Source of the DNA: CAZQFV01 sp964592645
GTDB lineage: Bacteria; Chloroflexota; Chloroflexia; DTKN01
Assembly: GCA_964592645.1 (NCBI GenBank)
Contig: CAZQFV010000019.1
Location: 1 to 64,000, forward strand
Reading direction: 5' to 3'
Length of the DNA stretch: 64,000 nt
Within the stretch, counting starts at the first letter, position 1. Every line of letters starts with the position of its first letter. A program made the position numbers and the translations under genes. Positions 1 to 6,651 of this stretch are shown here, one piece after another. The notes under the pieces are model-generated. The model did not search any database. It was given only the letters and a program-made list of their open reading frames with translations, and was not told where the DNA came from.

Positions 1-78
1 TTTGTCAAACGGCCTGCGGTCTTGCCCAAACTGGAGGACTTTGTAAAAGCCCTGGACAAGCAGGCGAATATGGCATAG
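1..78 (+). CDS. C-terminal fragment of an unidentified protein (possibly a receiver domain)
   Basis: Frame 1 is open from the window edge and ends at TAG 76-78, giving 25 residues ending in KALDKQANMA. The segment FVKRP followed by LEDFVKAL resembles the Lys-Pro loop and last helix of response-regulator receiver domains. That is a weak resemblance from a very short piece. Most of the gene lies outside the window, so no function is claimed. Confidence 0.4.
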   Translation, partial: FVKRPAVLPKLEDFVKALDKQANMA

Positions 79-117
79 AGTGACCGCGTTGTTCTATCCC
101 TAGCGTGGAGGTCAGCG

Positions 118-822
118 ATGGACAGGGTGCCGATCATTGGGCTGAACTGTGACCTCTGCCGGGTGATCCGCCTGGGCGACGCGGTGGTGATCGGGCTCCC
201 GTACGTGCGGGCGGTGACGCTGGCGGGGGGCGTGCCGGTGGTGATCCCGCCGCAGGCCGATCCGGCCGCGCTGGCGGCGGCGTTGGCCCGCCTGGATGGG
301 CTGGTGCTGATCGGCGGATCGGACCTGCCTCCGCAATGGTACGGGCAGAAACGGCATCCCCGCACCCGGCCGGCCGACCGCCGCCGGCTGGCCGGCGACC
401 GGCTGCTCGTGGAGCTGGCCCTGGAAGGCGGCCGGCCGCTGCTGACGATCTGCCTGGGGACACAACTGCTCAATGTCGCCCTGGGAGGGGACCTCATCCA
501 AGACATCCCTTCCCTGGTCCCCGGGGCGCTGCGCCATGCGCCCCGGGAGACCTTTCACCCGGCGCGGGTGGCGCCCGGCTCGCGCCTAGCGGCCATCCTG
601 GGACGGGAGGAACTGGAGGTCAACTCCTCGCACCACCAGGCGCTCGGCCGGCTGGGGGAGGGGCTACGGGCGGTGGCCTGGGCGCCCGACGGCATCGTCG
701 AGGCCGTCGAGGGGCTGGGGGAGCGCTTCCTCCTGGGGCTGCAGTGGCACCCCGAGCGGCTGGTCGAGAGGCCGGAGCACCTGGCGCTCTTCCGGGCGCT
801 GGTGCAGGCGGCGGGGGGATAA
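118..822 (+). CDS. Class I glutamine amidotransferase-like hydrolase (peptidase C26, PuuD-like)
   Basis: A 234-residue cytoplasmic protein of the C26 family, which hydrolyses gamma-glutamyl amide bonds such as gamma-glutamyl-GABA. The expected triad is visible: Cys112 in TICLGTQ, His211 and Glu213 in GLQWHPE. SSHHQA near residue 172 is the usual supporting loop, and the length is normal for the family. The nucleophile elbow reads ICLG rather than the common ICRG, so substrate recognition may differ. The ATG is preceded by GGAGG at a normal distance. The substrate is not determined; other C26 enzymes act on folate polyglutamate or peptides. It faces the convergent DUF333 lipoprotein gene across a shared hairpin. 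Confidence 0.85.
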   Translation: MDRVPIIGLNCDLCRVIRLGDAVVIGLPYVRAVTLAGGVPVVIPPQADPAALAAALARLDGLVLIGGSDLPPQWYGQKRHPRTRPADRRRLAGDRLLVELALEGGRPLLTICLGTQLLNVALGGDLIQDIPSLVPGALRHAPRETFHPARVAPGSRLAAILGREELEVNSSHHQALGRLGEGLRAVAWAPDGIVEAVEGLGERFLLGLQWHPERLVERPEHLALFRALVQAAGG

Positions 823-837
823 GGGCCAAGAACAAGA

Positions 838-865
838 GGGCGGCCCTGGGAAACCAGGGCCGCCC
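838..865. terminator. Bidirectional hairpin between convergent genes
   Basis: Perfect 12-bp arms, gggcggccctgg and its complement, close a GAAA (GNRA) tetraloop. It lies in the 62-bp gap between the convergent C26 hydrolase and DUF333 lipoprotein genes. No long T run follows, so it may act as a weak or factor-assisted terminator for both strands. Confidence 0.6.
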
Positions 866-884
866 GGTGCAAGGGTAGCGGGCG

Positions 885-1328
885 CTAGGGAGTGGTCGGG
901 GTAGCCCCGCCGGGGGCGCACTCGCCGCGGAAGTAGGCCCACTCGTCGCAGGCGCTGCCGTCGGGGAAGCGGCACAGGCCGGACTGGCTGCCGTCGGCGG
1001 CGGTGACGATCTCCAGGGTGCCGCCGTGCTCCTGGCAGTAGGTCGAGGCCGGGTTGGGCATCCCGGGGGCCGGGGTAGCCCCGCCGGGGGCGCACTCGCC
1101 GCGGAAGTAGGCCCACTCGTCGCAGGCGCTGCCGTCGGGGAAGCGGCACAGGCCGGACTGGCTGCCGTCGGCGGCGGTGACGATCTCCAGGGTGCCGCCG
1201 TGCTCCTGGCAGTAGGTCGAGGCCGGGTTGGGCATGTTCGGCGCGGGGGTGGGGGTGCTGCCGCAGGCCCCCAGGGCGAGGGGAACCAACAGGAACAGGA
1301 TCGCGCAGGTGGACATGGCCTTGCTCAT
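885..1328 (-). CDS. Lipoprotein with two tandem DUF333 modules
   Basis: A 147-residue secreted lipoprotein. It has a short signal peptide with lipobox LALGAC (Cys22), then a Thr/Pro-rich linker. Two copies follow of a Cys-rich module (NPASTYCQEHGG, then CRFPDGSACDEW and YFRGEC), which is the DUF333 pattern. Each copy has four Cys. The two copies are identical at residue level and at DNA level over 165 bp, so the duplication is recent or maintained by conversion. DUF333 has no firm biochemical function; some members were historically called hemolysin-like. The gene lies downstream of hisS on the same strand with a 157-bp gap, so it may have its own promoter. Confidence 0.75.
   Translation of the reverse strand: MSKAMSTCAILFLLVPLALGACGSTPTPAPNMPNPASTYCQEHGGTLEIVTAADGSQSGLCRFPDGSACDEWAYFRGECAPGGATPAPGMPNPASTYCQEHGGTLEIVTAADGSQSGLCRFPDGSACDEWAYFRGECAPGGATPTTP
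897..1235. repeat. Exact 165-bp tandem duplication inside the DUF333 gene, period 174 bp
   Basis: Positions 897-1061 and 1071-1235 read identically by eye, separated by nine bases. The period is 58 codons, so the reading frame is kept. Copy number could vary by slippage or recombination. Confidence 0.9.
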
Positions 1329-1485
1329 CTGAGACCTCCTTCGGTTTTCTCCCGGCGGGGCCTCCGCCGGTTCCTCTTTATTTGGTGCTCGTCGGTGCGA
1401 ACGCGCTTCAAGACGCCAGGCCGGGCCGGCCGTTACACCTTATCGGCCGGCCCGGCGCAAAATCGGGCAAAAAGCAGAGGGGGGC

Positions 1486-3030
1486 TCACACTTTCGAGGG
1501 CAACGCATCCCGCCCGGCCGCTTCCTCCTGCCAGGCCCAGAGGCGCGCCGCGGCCTCGCCGCGGGCCACCGTCTCCTGGACCTCGCGGGCGATGTTGCGC
1601 AGGGCCACGACGCCGGCCCGGATCTCGTCCGGCCCCAGGATGGCGACATAGGGGATACCTTTCTTCAGCGCGTAGCGGATCTGGTTGCCCAGGGAGGTCT
1701 CCTGGAAGGACATCTCCACGTTCAGGCCGGCCTGGCGCAGCTCGGCGGCCAGGCGCAGCGACTCTGGTGCCGTCTCCGCCGAGAAGCGGGTCACCAGCAC
1801 CTGGATGACGGTCTGGCCCACGCCCGGCGGGAACATCCGCAGCTCCTCCATCACGTCGATGATGCGCTCGATGCCGATGGTGGTGCCCGTGGCCGGCAGG
1901 CTGCGCTCCATGAACATGCCCACCAGCTTGTCGTAGCGCCCGCCCCCGGTGATGCTGCCGATCTTGGGCTCCTCCACCAGCGTCTCGTAGATCGGGCCGG
2001 TGTAGTACTCCAGCCCGCGGACCATGGCCGGCCGCACCTGGTAGAACGCCTCGGGGATGCCAAGCGCCTCCAGGTAGGTGAGGATCTCTTCCAGTTCGGC
2101 GATGCCTTCCAGGGCCACGGGGTAGTCGCCCAGCCAGCGGCGCAACTGGGCCAGCACCTGGCGGTTGCTCCCACCGATCTGCAGGAACTGAAGCAGCCGG
2201 TCGATCACCTCGTCGGGGATGACGGCGGAGGGGACCAGGGCGGGGGAACCGAGGAGGTCCTCGGCGGCCTGGGGGTCCAGGCCGGCCGCCGCCAGCGCGC
2301 CGGCGATCCCGGCGGGCTCGCCGACACGCAGGGGGTCGACCAGGCCGTCGAGCGCCGCGCCGCCGATCCCGGCCCGGGTCAGCCGGGCCAGCGCCTCCTC
2401 CAGGCCGGCCCGGCGCAGCTCCTGGCGCACCCCTTCCAGCCCGATCTTGTCCAGCTTGTCGATGGCCCGGTACAGCCCGGCACACAGCCGCGGGGGCACC
2501 CCGGCGAACTCGCCGATGGCGTTGATAATCTTGCGATTGTTGATCTGCGTGACAAACCGGCGAAAGCCCAGGCGGGTCAATATCTCGTAAATGATGGTGA
2601 TCGTCTCGGCATCGGCGAGCATGCTGGACGAGCCGACGGTGTCGGCGTCGCACTGGTAGAACTCGCGGTAGCGGCCCTTCTGGGGGCGTTCGGCCCGCCA
2701 GACAGGGGCGATCTGGTAGCGCTTGAACGGTTTCAGCAGATCGGGATACTGGGCGACCACACGGCAGAGCGGCACGGAGAGGTCGTAGCGCAGGCAGAGC
2801 CGCTCCTTGCCCTCGCGATGGCCGACGCTGTAGATGAGGCGTTCGGCGTCGGGGCCGTACTTGCCCAGCAGGGTCTCTTCCAGCTCGATGGCCGGCGTCT
2901 GCAGCGCCTCGAAGCCGAACCGCTCAAAGACGCCGCGGATGACGTCGATCACATACTGCCGGAGGATCATGCGCTGGGGCAAGATGTCGCGCATCCCGCG
3001 CGGCAGGCGCGGCTCGATCCTGGTGGCCAT
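1486..3030 (-). CDS. hisS: Histidyl-tRNA synthetase
   Basis: A 514-residue class II aminoacyl-tRNA synthetase that charges tRNA-His in the cytoplasm. Motif 2 is seen as WRAERPQKGRYREFYQ, the histidine A signature as GLEYYTGPIYE, and motif 3 as GTTIGIERI. A C-terminal anticodon-binding domain follows (about 420-505). The insertion region contains NNRKIINAI and RAIDKLDK, words typical of eukaryotic and archaeal HisRS rather than of the E. coli type. The protein is about 90 residues longer than bacterial HisRS. The start ATG at 3030 has GGAGG six bases upstream; reading further upstream in the same frame gives unlikely sequence. It sits downstream of the 3072-3530 lipoprotein gene, 41 bp apart, probably in one transcript with ftsY. 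Confidence 0.95.
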   Translation of the reverse strand: MATRIEPRLPRGMRDILPQRMILRQYVIDVIRGVFERFGFEALQTPAIELEETLLGKYGPDAERLIYSVGHREGKERLCLRYDLSVPLCRVVAQYPDLLKPFKRYQIAPVWRAERPQKGRYREFYQCDADTVGSSSMLADAETITIIYEILTRLGFRRFVTQINNRKIINAIGEFAGVPPRLCAGLYRAIDKLDKIGLEGVRQELRRAGLEEALARLTRAGIGGAALDGLVDPLRVGEPAGIAGALAAAGLDPQAAEDLLGSPALVPSAVIPDEVIDRLLQFLQIGGSNRQVLAQLRRWLGDYPVALEGIAELEEILTYLEALGIPEAFYQVRPAMVRGLEYYTGPIYETLVEEPKIGSITGGGRYDKLVGMFMERSLPATGTTIGIERIIDVMEELRMFPPGVGQTVIQVLVTRFSAETAPESLRLAAELRQAGLNVEMSFQETSLGNQIRYALKKGIPYVAILGPDEIRAGVVALRNIAREVQETVARGEAAARLWAWQEEAAGRDALPSKV

Positions 3031-3071
3031 GGCAATCCTCCTTCTCAAGGGCCGGGATGGCGATCCCCGGC

Positions 3072-3530
3072 CTACGGCGTCGGTGTGGGGGGCGAGGTGG
3101 GCGTGGGAGTGAGCGGAGCCACCAGGCGGTAGCGCAGCGTATAGCTGCCGCCGTGGGCCTCGGTAGCCCGAACGCGCAGCGTGAAACGGCCTTCGTCGTC
3201 CGTGCGCACCGTGCCGCTGACCATCTCCGACGGCCCCAGGCGGGCGGTGGCCGTGACGACCGGGTCGCCGCCGGCATCCAGCACCTCCAGCACCAATTGG
3301 CCCTCTTCGACCTGGGCGCTCATCGCGACGATGATCGGGGCGTTGGGGGGGCCGGCCAGGATCTCCTGGTCGGTCTGGCCGTCGGCGCTGACAAAGCGCA
3401 CCGTGTGGGCCCCGGGCCCGTCCTCCTGGAGCGGCGCCGTCTCCGTACGTTGGCCGGAGGCCAGGTAACAGCCGGCGACGAGGAACAGGAGCAGGGATCC
3501 GGAAGCCAGGAGCCTCCACCGTTTGGCCAT
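3072..3530 (-). CDS. Small lipoprotein, unknown function
   Basis: A 152-residue protein with a classical lipoprotein signal: MAKRWR, a hydrophobic stretch and the lipobox LVAGC at Cys21. The mature part is a beta-rich module of about 100 residues containing RFTLRVRATEAHGG. It ends in a Thr/Pro tail (LTPTPTSPPTPTP). The middle resembles an Ig-like or pre-peptidase fold but no family is clear. The start is four bases after the ftsY stop, which argues for translation with ftsY. A longer reading from 3647 would overlap ftsY and lacks a signal peptide at its start, so it was rejected. Confidence 0.7.
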   Translation of the reverse strand: MAKRWRLLASGSLLLFLVAGCYLASGQRTETAPLQEDGPGAHTVRFVSADGQTDQEILAGPPNAPIIVAMSAQVEEGQLVLEVLDAGGDPVVTATARLGPSEMVSGTVRTDDEGRFTLRVRATEAHGGSYTLRYRLVAPLTPTPTSPPTPTP

Positions 3531-3534
3531 CTCT

Positions 3535-4503
3535 CTACTCCAGGAGCGCTTCCACAAAGCGGCGCGCGTCGAACTCGGCCAGGTCCTCCAGCCGCTCCCC
3601 GGTGCCGACATAGGCGATGGGCAGGCCCAACTCGTGGGCGATGGCAAAGGCGATGCCGCCCTTGGCCGTGCCGTCCAGCTTGGCCAGCGCCAGGTGGGTC
3701 ACCCGCACGGCAGAGGCAAAGGTGCGGGCCTGTTGCAGGCCGTTCTGCCCGGTGGTGGCGTCGATCACCAGGAGGACCTGGTGGGGAGCTGCAGGGATCT
3801 GCCGCTGGATAACGCGGCGGACCTTTTCCAGCTCCTGCATGAGGTTGTGCTTGGTGTGCAGCCGGCCGGCGGTGTCGACGATGACCAGATCGATGCCGCG
3901 GGAGAGGGCCGCGGCGACGGCGTCATAGGCCACCGCGCCTGGGTCGGCGCCCGGCTGATGGGCGATCACCGGCACCCCGGCGCGCTCGCCCCAGATCTGC
4001 AGTTGCTCGATGGCTGCCGCGCGGAAGGTGTCGGCCGCGGCCAGGAGCACCGTGTAGCCCTGGCGGCGGTAGCGATGGGCCAGCTTGGCGATGGTGGTGG
4101 TCTTGCCGACACCGTTGACCCCGACCACCAGCACGACGCGGGGGCCGTCCGCCTCTGCCAGGGGGGGCGGTGCTGGGACCGTCTCCAGGATGGCGACCAT
4201 CTCCTCGGCCAGCGCCTGGCGCAGCCCGGCCGGCTCGCGGATGCCTTCGTCGCGGACGCGCCGGCGCAGCCGCCGCACCAGGGTGGCGGTCGTCTCGACG
4301 CCGACGTCGGCCTGGATGAGCAGCGCTTCCAGCTCATCCCAGTCGTCGTCGTCCAGACCACCGCGCCGGAAGAGCTGGCCGAGGCGCGCCAAGAACGTCT
4401 GGCGCGTCCGGGCCAGGCCCGGCCCCAGGTCGGCGGGGGGCGTCTCTTCCGCCGCGGCCGGCAGGGGAGCTTCAGTTTTCGGTTGACGAGACCAAAAGGG
4501 CAT
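3535..4503 (-). CDS. ftsY: Signal recognition particle receptor FtsY
   Basis: A 322-residue SRP-type GTPase that docks ribosome-SRP complexes at the membrane for co-translational insertion. An acidic, Pro-rich N-terminal stretch (1-30) precedes the NG domain. G1 is [10 protein letters not shown], then [12 protein letters not shown]3 DTAGR, and G4 read as [10 protein letters not shown] where TKLD is usual. The ending [20 protein letters not shown] is the conserved FtsY C terminus. The acidic A domain is very short. The gene is between the fmdB-like gene (106 bp upstream) and the lipoprotein gene (4 bp downstream). Confidence 0.95.
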   Translation of the reverse strand: MPFWSRQPKTEAPLPAAAEETPPADLGPGLARTRQTFLARLGQLFRRGGLDDDDWDELEALLIQADVGVETTATLVRRLRRRVRDEGIREPAGLRQALAEEMVAILETVPAPPPLAEADGPRVVLVVGVNGVGKTTTIAKLAHRYRRQGYTVLLAAADTFRAAAIEQLQIWGERAGVPVIAHQPGADPGAVAYDAVAAALSRGIDLVIVDTAGRLHTKHNLMQELEKVRRVIQRQIPAAPHQVLLVIDATTGQNGLQQARTFASAVRVTHLALAKLDGTAKGGIAFAIAHELGLPIAYVGTGERLEDLAEFDARRFVEALLE

Positions 4504-4609
4504 GGCGGTTCCAGTTGTCAGGTGTCAGTTGCCGGTTATTCCTTATCGGTTCGCCACTCTCAGGTGTCCGCTCTCTGCTCCCTGCTCCCAGCACCCGGCT
4601 CTGCTCGCC

Positions 4610-4993
4610 CTACGCCCACCCGAGATCGTCGTCTCCAGCACCTGGGCCGCCCGCGCCGAGAGCCTCCTCATCGGGCATCTCCCCGGCCTCCAACTGTTCG
4701 ATCATCTCATCGAACTCGGGCCCCAGGTCTTCGCCCAGGCTGCGCTGCATCCGGCGGGCCCAGCGGGCGACGCTGCGGGGATCGTTCTCGTCCAGGTCGG
4801 ACATCTTGGCCGGGTCGGCCAGGGACTCCAGGTGTTCCTCCTCGGGGCGAACGGTGGCAAAGGCCGAGACCAGGCGTTGGACCTCCTCGTTGCCACAGCG
4901 CGGGCAGCGGGGCGGCGTGCCCGGTTGGGATGGTCGCACCAGGACGCTGAAGCGGCCCCGGCAGTGGGGGCAGCGATATTCATAGATCGGCAT
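4610..4993 (-). CDS. FmdB-type zinc-ribbon regulatory protein
   Basis: A 127-residue protein beginning MPIYEYRCPHC. Cys8/Cys11 and Cys30/Cys33 form a zinc ribbon typical of the FmdB family, named from a formamidase/amidase regulator. The remaining acidic C-terminal half (SDLDENDPRSVARWARRM) is a common extension in this family. Its molecular role is unknown; regulation or ribosome association have been proposed for relatives. The ATG at 4993 follows GGAGG at seven bases, and a clear sigma-70-type promoter lies just upstream. A longer reading from 5026 would start inside the -10 box and is rejected. Confidence 0.8.
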   Translation of the reverse strand: MPIYEYRCPHCRGRFSVLVRPSQPGTPPRCPRCGNEEVQRLVSAFATVRPEEEHLESLADPAKMSDLDENDPRSVARWARRMQRSLGEDLGPEFDEMIEQLEAGEMPDEEALGAGGPGAGDDDLGWA

Positions 4994-5024
4994 GGATGTC
5001 CTCCGCGATCCTTTCTGCGGGGCC

Positions 5025-5052
5025 ATTATAGCATAGGCGCTCCCTTCGTCAA
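5025..5052 (-). promoter_or_regulatory. Promoter for the fmdB-ftsY-hisS direction
   Basis: On the minus strand TTGACG (5052-5047) and TATAAT (5030-5025) are separated by 16 bp, about 32 bp upstream of the fmdB-like ATG. This is the best candidate promoter for the leftward housekeeping run. Confidence 0.7.
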
Positions 5053-5075
5053 GGCTGCTTCCAAAGACCTATATA

Positions 5076-5152
5076 AACCACCAAGGCCCAAAGACACAAA
5101 GCCCTGTTGGCTGTTTTCGCCGGCCCTTCTTGGGGCCTTCGGGCCTTTGGTA
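5076..5152. repeat. Imperfect palindromic interspersed-type element
   Basis: The left part (accaaggcccaaagacacaa) and the right part (cttggggccttcgggccttt) are imperfect inverted copies around a short spacer. This resembles the ACCAAG/CTTGGT-type palindromes found scattered between genes of many bacteria. Only one copy is present in this window, so repetition elsewhere is inferred. Confidence 0.35.
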
Positions 5153-5175
5153 ATCATGATAGTTTTTTAGGGCGC

Positions 5176-5204
5176 TTGACAGACCCGCCCGGGTGGTATA
5201 CGAT
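5176..5204 (+). promoter_or_regulatory. Promoter for the accDA-like gene and sensor kinase
   Basis: TTGACA at 5176-5181 and TACGAT at 5199-5204 are separated by 17 bp. The start codon at 5239 follows after a short leader carrying GGAGG. Confidence 0.6.
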
Positions 5205-5238
5205 AGGAAGGAGCGACCGGCACCACGAGGAGGGTTCG

Positions 5239-6651
5239 ATGCCACAGCGCTATATTTCCTTGAGCGACCTGTCCCGCGGCCGCGCGGCCGGCCAGGTTTG
5301 GCTGCGCTGCCCAGCCTGCGGCGAGGTAACGGCCACGGCCGACCTGGAAGCCCAGGCGATGACCTGCCCCTGGTGCGACTTTCACCTGCCGCTGGAGGCC
5401 CAGCCTCGGCTGGAGCAGCTCGTCGATCGCGGATCCTTCCGGCCCATAGGAGAGGGCCCCACCGGTCCGAGCCTCTTTGGCCAGGCCACGCTGCTGGGGC
5501 AGCCGCTGGCCCTGGCCATCAGCAATCCCAACGCCGACTGGACGGCGGATGAGACACGGGCCCTGGTTTCCTTGGCGGCAGGGGCCGCCCGCGACCGCCT
5601 GCCCCTGGTGTGGGTGGCGACGGCCCCGCAAGGGGTCACGATCCAGGCGCCGTGGACCGGGCTGCCGGCCGCGCTGGGTCGGCTGGGCGAGGCCGGCCTG
5701 CCCTGGGTGACGCTGGTGGCCGGCCCCTGCTACGGCGCCCCGGCCGCCCTGGCGCTGCAGGCCGACCTGGTGTTGGCCGAGCCCGGGGCCGTTGTCGCCC
5801 CGGTCCTGCCCCCGGCCCTGCGCCAGGCCGGCCGCTGGCCCCTGGAGAGCACCCGACCGGCCCGCGAGCTGGAGCGCAGCGGCTGGTGCGATGCCGTCGT
5901 GCCGCGGCGCGGGCAGCGGACGGCGCTGGCGGACCTACTGGACCTGCTGGGGTTCCCCGGCCAGGCCCAGCGCGGCGCCGCCCCGGCCCCCACCCCCTCC
6001 CTGCCCGGCTCCCTGGAAGGCCTGACCACGGCCTTTTACGAACTGCACGGCGACCGCCAGACGACGGACGACGCCGCCCTGGTGGGCGGGCTGGCCCGCT
6101 TGGCCCCCGGCGGCCCGCGGGTCCTGCTGCTGGCAACGGCTCCCGGGAAGGACTGGGCGGCGAGTCGCCGCCGCCATGCCGGCGCGCTCTGTGCCGCGGG
6201 ATGGCGCAAAGCGATCCGCCTGCTGCGGCTGGCGGGGCGTTTTGGCCTGCCCGTGGTCACGGTGCTGGAGCGCCCCGGCCTGCGCATCGGCCACCGCGAA
6301 CAGGCCGCGGCGGTCGCCGCGGCGATGGGCGAGACGCTGGACACCCTGCTGGCCCTGCCCGTGCCCACGATTGCCGTCTGCCTCCAGGCAAACGAGGGGC
6401 CGGCCGGCCTGGTCCTCGCCGCCACCGACTACCTGCTGGCCCAGGAAGACGCGGCGCCGGCGCTGTGCCAGGCCGACATCACGCCCGACGCTACCTTCGC
6501 CGCCGGCGCCCTGCCCGGCGCGCTGGCTCACGCCCTGCAGGAATTGACCGAAAAGTACGCCATCCACGGCCCGCTGGGCCGGCGCAAGCTCCTGCAGCGG
6601 CGCTATGCCCGTCGGCTGCGCCACGGGTCCACCCGCGAGGCTGATCAATGA
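5239..6651 (+). CDS. Degenerate AccD-AccA-like fused carboxyltransferase
   Basis: A 470-residue protein with an AccD-like N half and an AccA-like C half. The N-terminal zinc ribbon is intact (Cys24, Cys27, Cys43, Cys46). From about 258 the AccA signatures FYELHGDR, LVGGLARL and GWRKAIRLLRLAGRFGLP are clear. Several places expected to form the active site are changed. AccD GARMQEG is not recognisable, AccA TPGAYPG reads ERPGLRIG, and the Gly-rich GEGGSGG oxyanion loop reads NEGPAG. A true acetyl-CoA carboxyltransferase is therefore doubtful; a regulatory or altered-substrate paralogue is possible. The start ATG at 5239 has GAGGAGG upstream; an earlier ATG at 5107 has no ribosome site and precedes the promoter. 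It overlaps the downstream kinase by ATGA, so the two are translationally coupled. Confidence 0.75.
   Translation: MPQRYISLSDLSRGRAAGQVWLRCPACGEVTATADLEAQAMTCPWCDFHLPLEAQPRLEQLVDRGSFRPIGEGPTGPSLFGQATLLGQPLALAISNPNADWTADETRALVSLAAGAARDRLPLVWVATAPQGVTIQAPWTGLPAALGRLGEAGLPWVTLVAGPCYGAPAALALQADLVLAEPGAVVAPVLPPALRQAGRWPLESTRPARELERSGWCDAVVPRRGQRTALADLLDLLGFPGQAQRGAAPAPTPSLPGSLEGLTTAFYELHGDRQTTDDAALVGGLARLAPGGPRVLLLATAPGKDWAASRRRHAGALCAAGWRKAIRLLRLAGRFGLPVVTVLERPGLRIGHREQAAAVAAAMGETLDTLLALPVPTIAVCLQANEGPAGLVLAATDYLLAQEDAAPALCQADITPDATFAAGALPGALAHALQELTEKYAIHGPLGRRKLLQRRYARRLRHGSTREADQ

Noticed and set aside
1433..2653. Long reading frame on the minus strand overlapping hisS
   Set aside because: It is a shadow of hisS, rich in Arg, Gly and Pro with no domain; HisRS motifs are complete in the other frame.
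4504..4609. Gap between ftsY and the fmdB-like gene with short tgtcag-type repeats
   Set aside because: Only two or three imperfect hexamers are present; no longer structure or gene could be supported.
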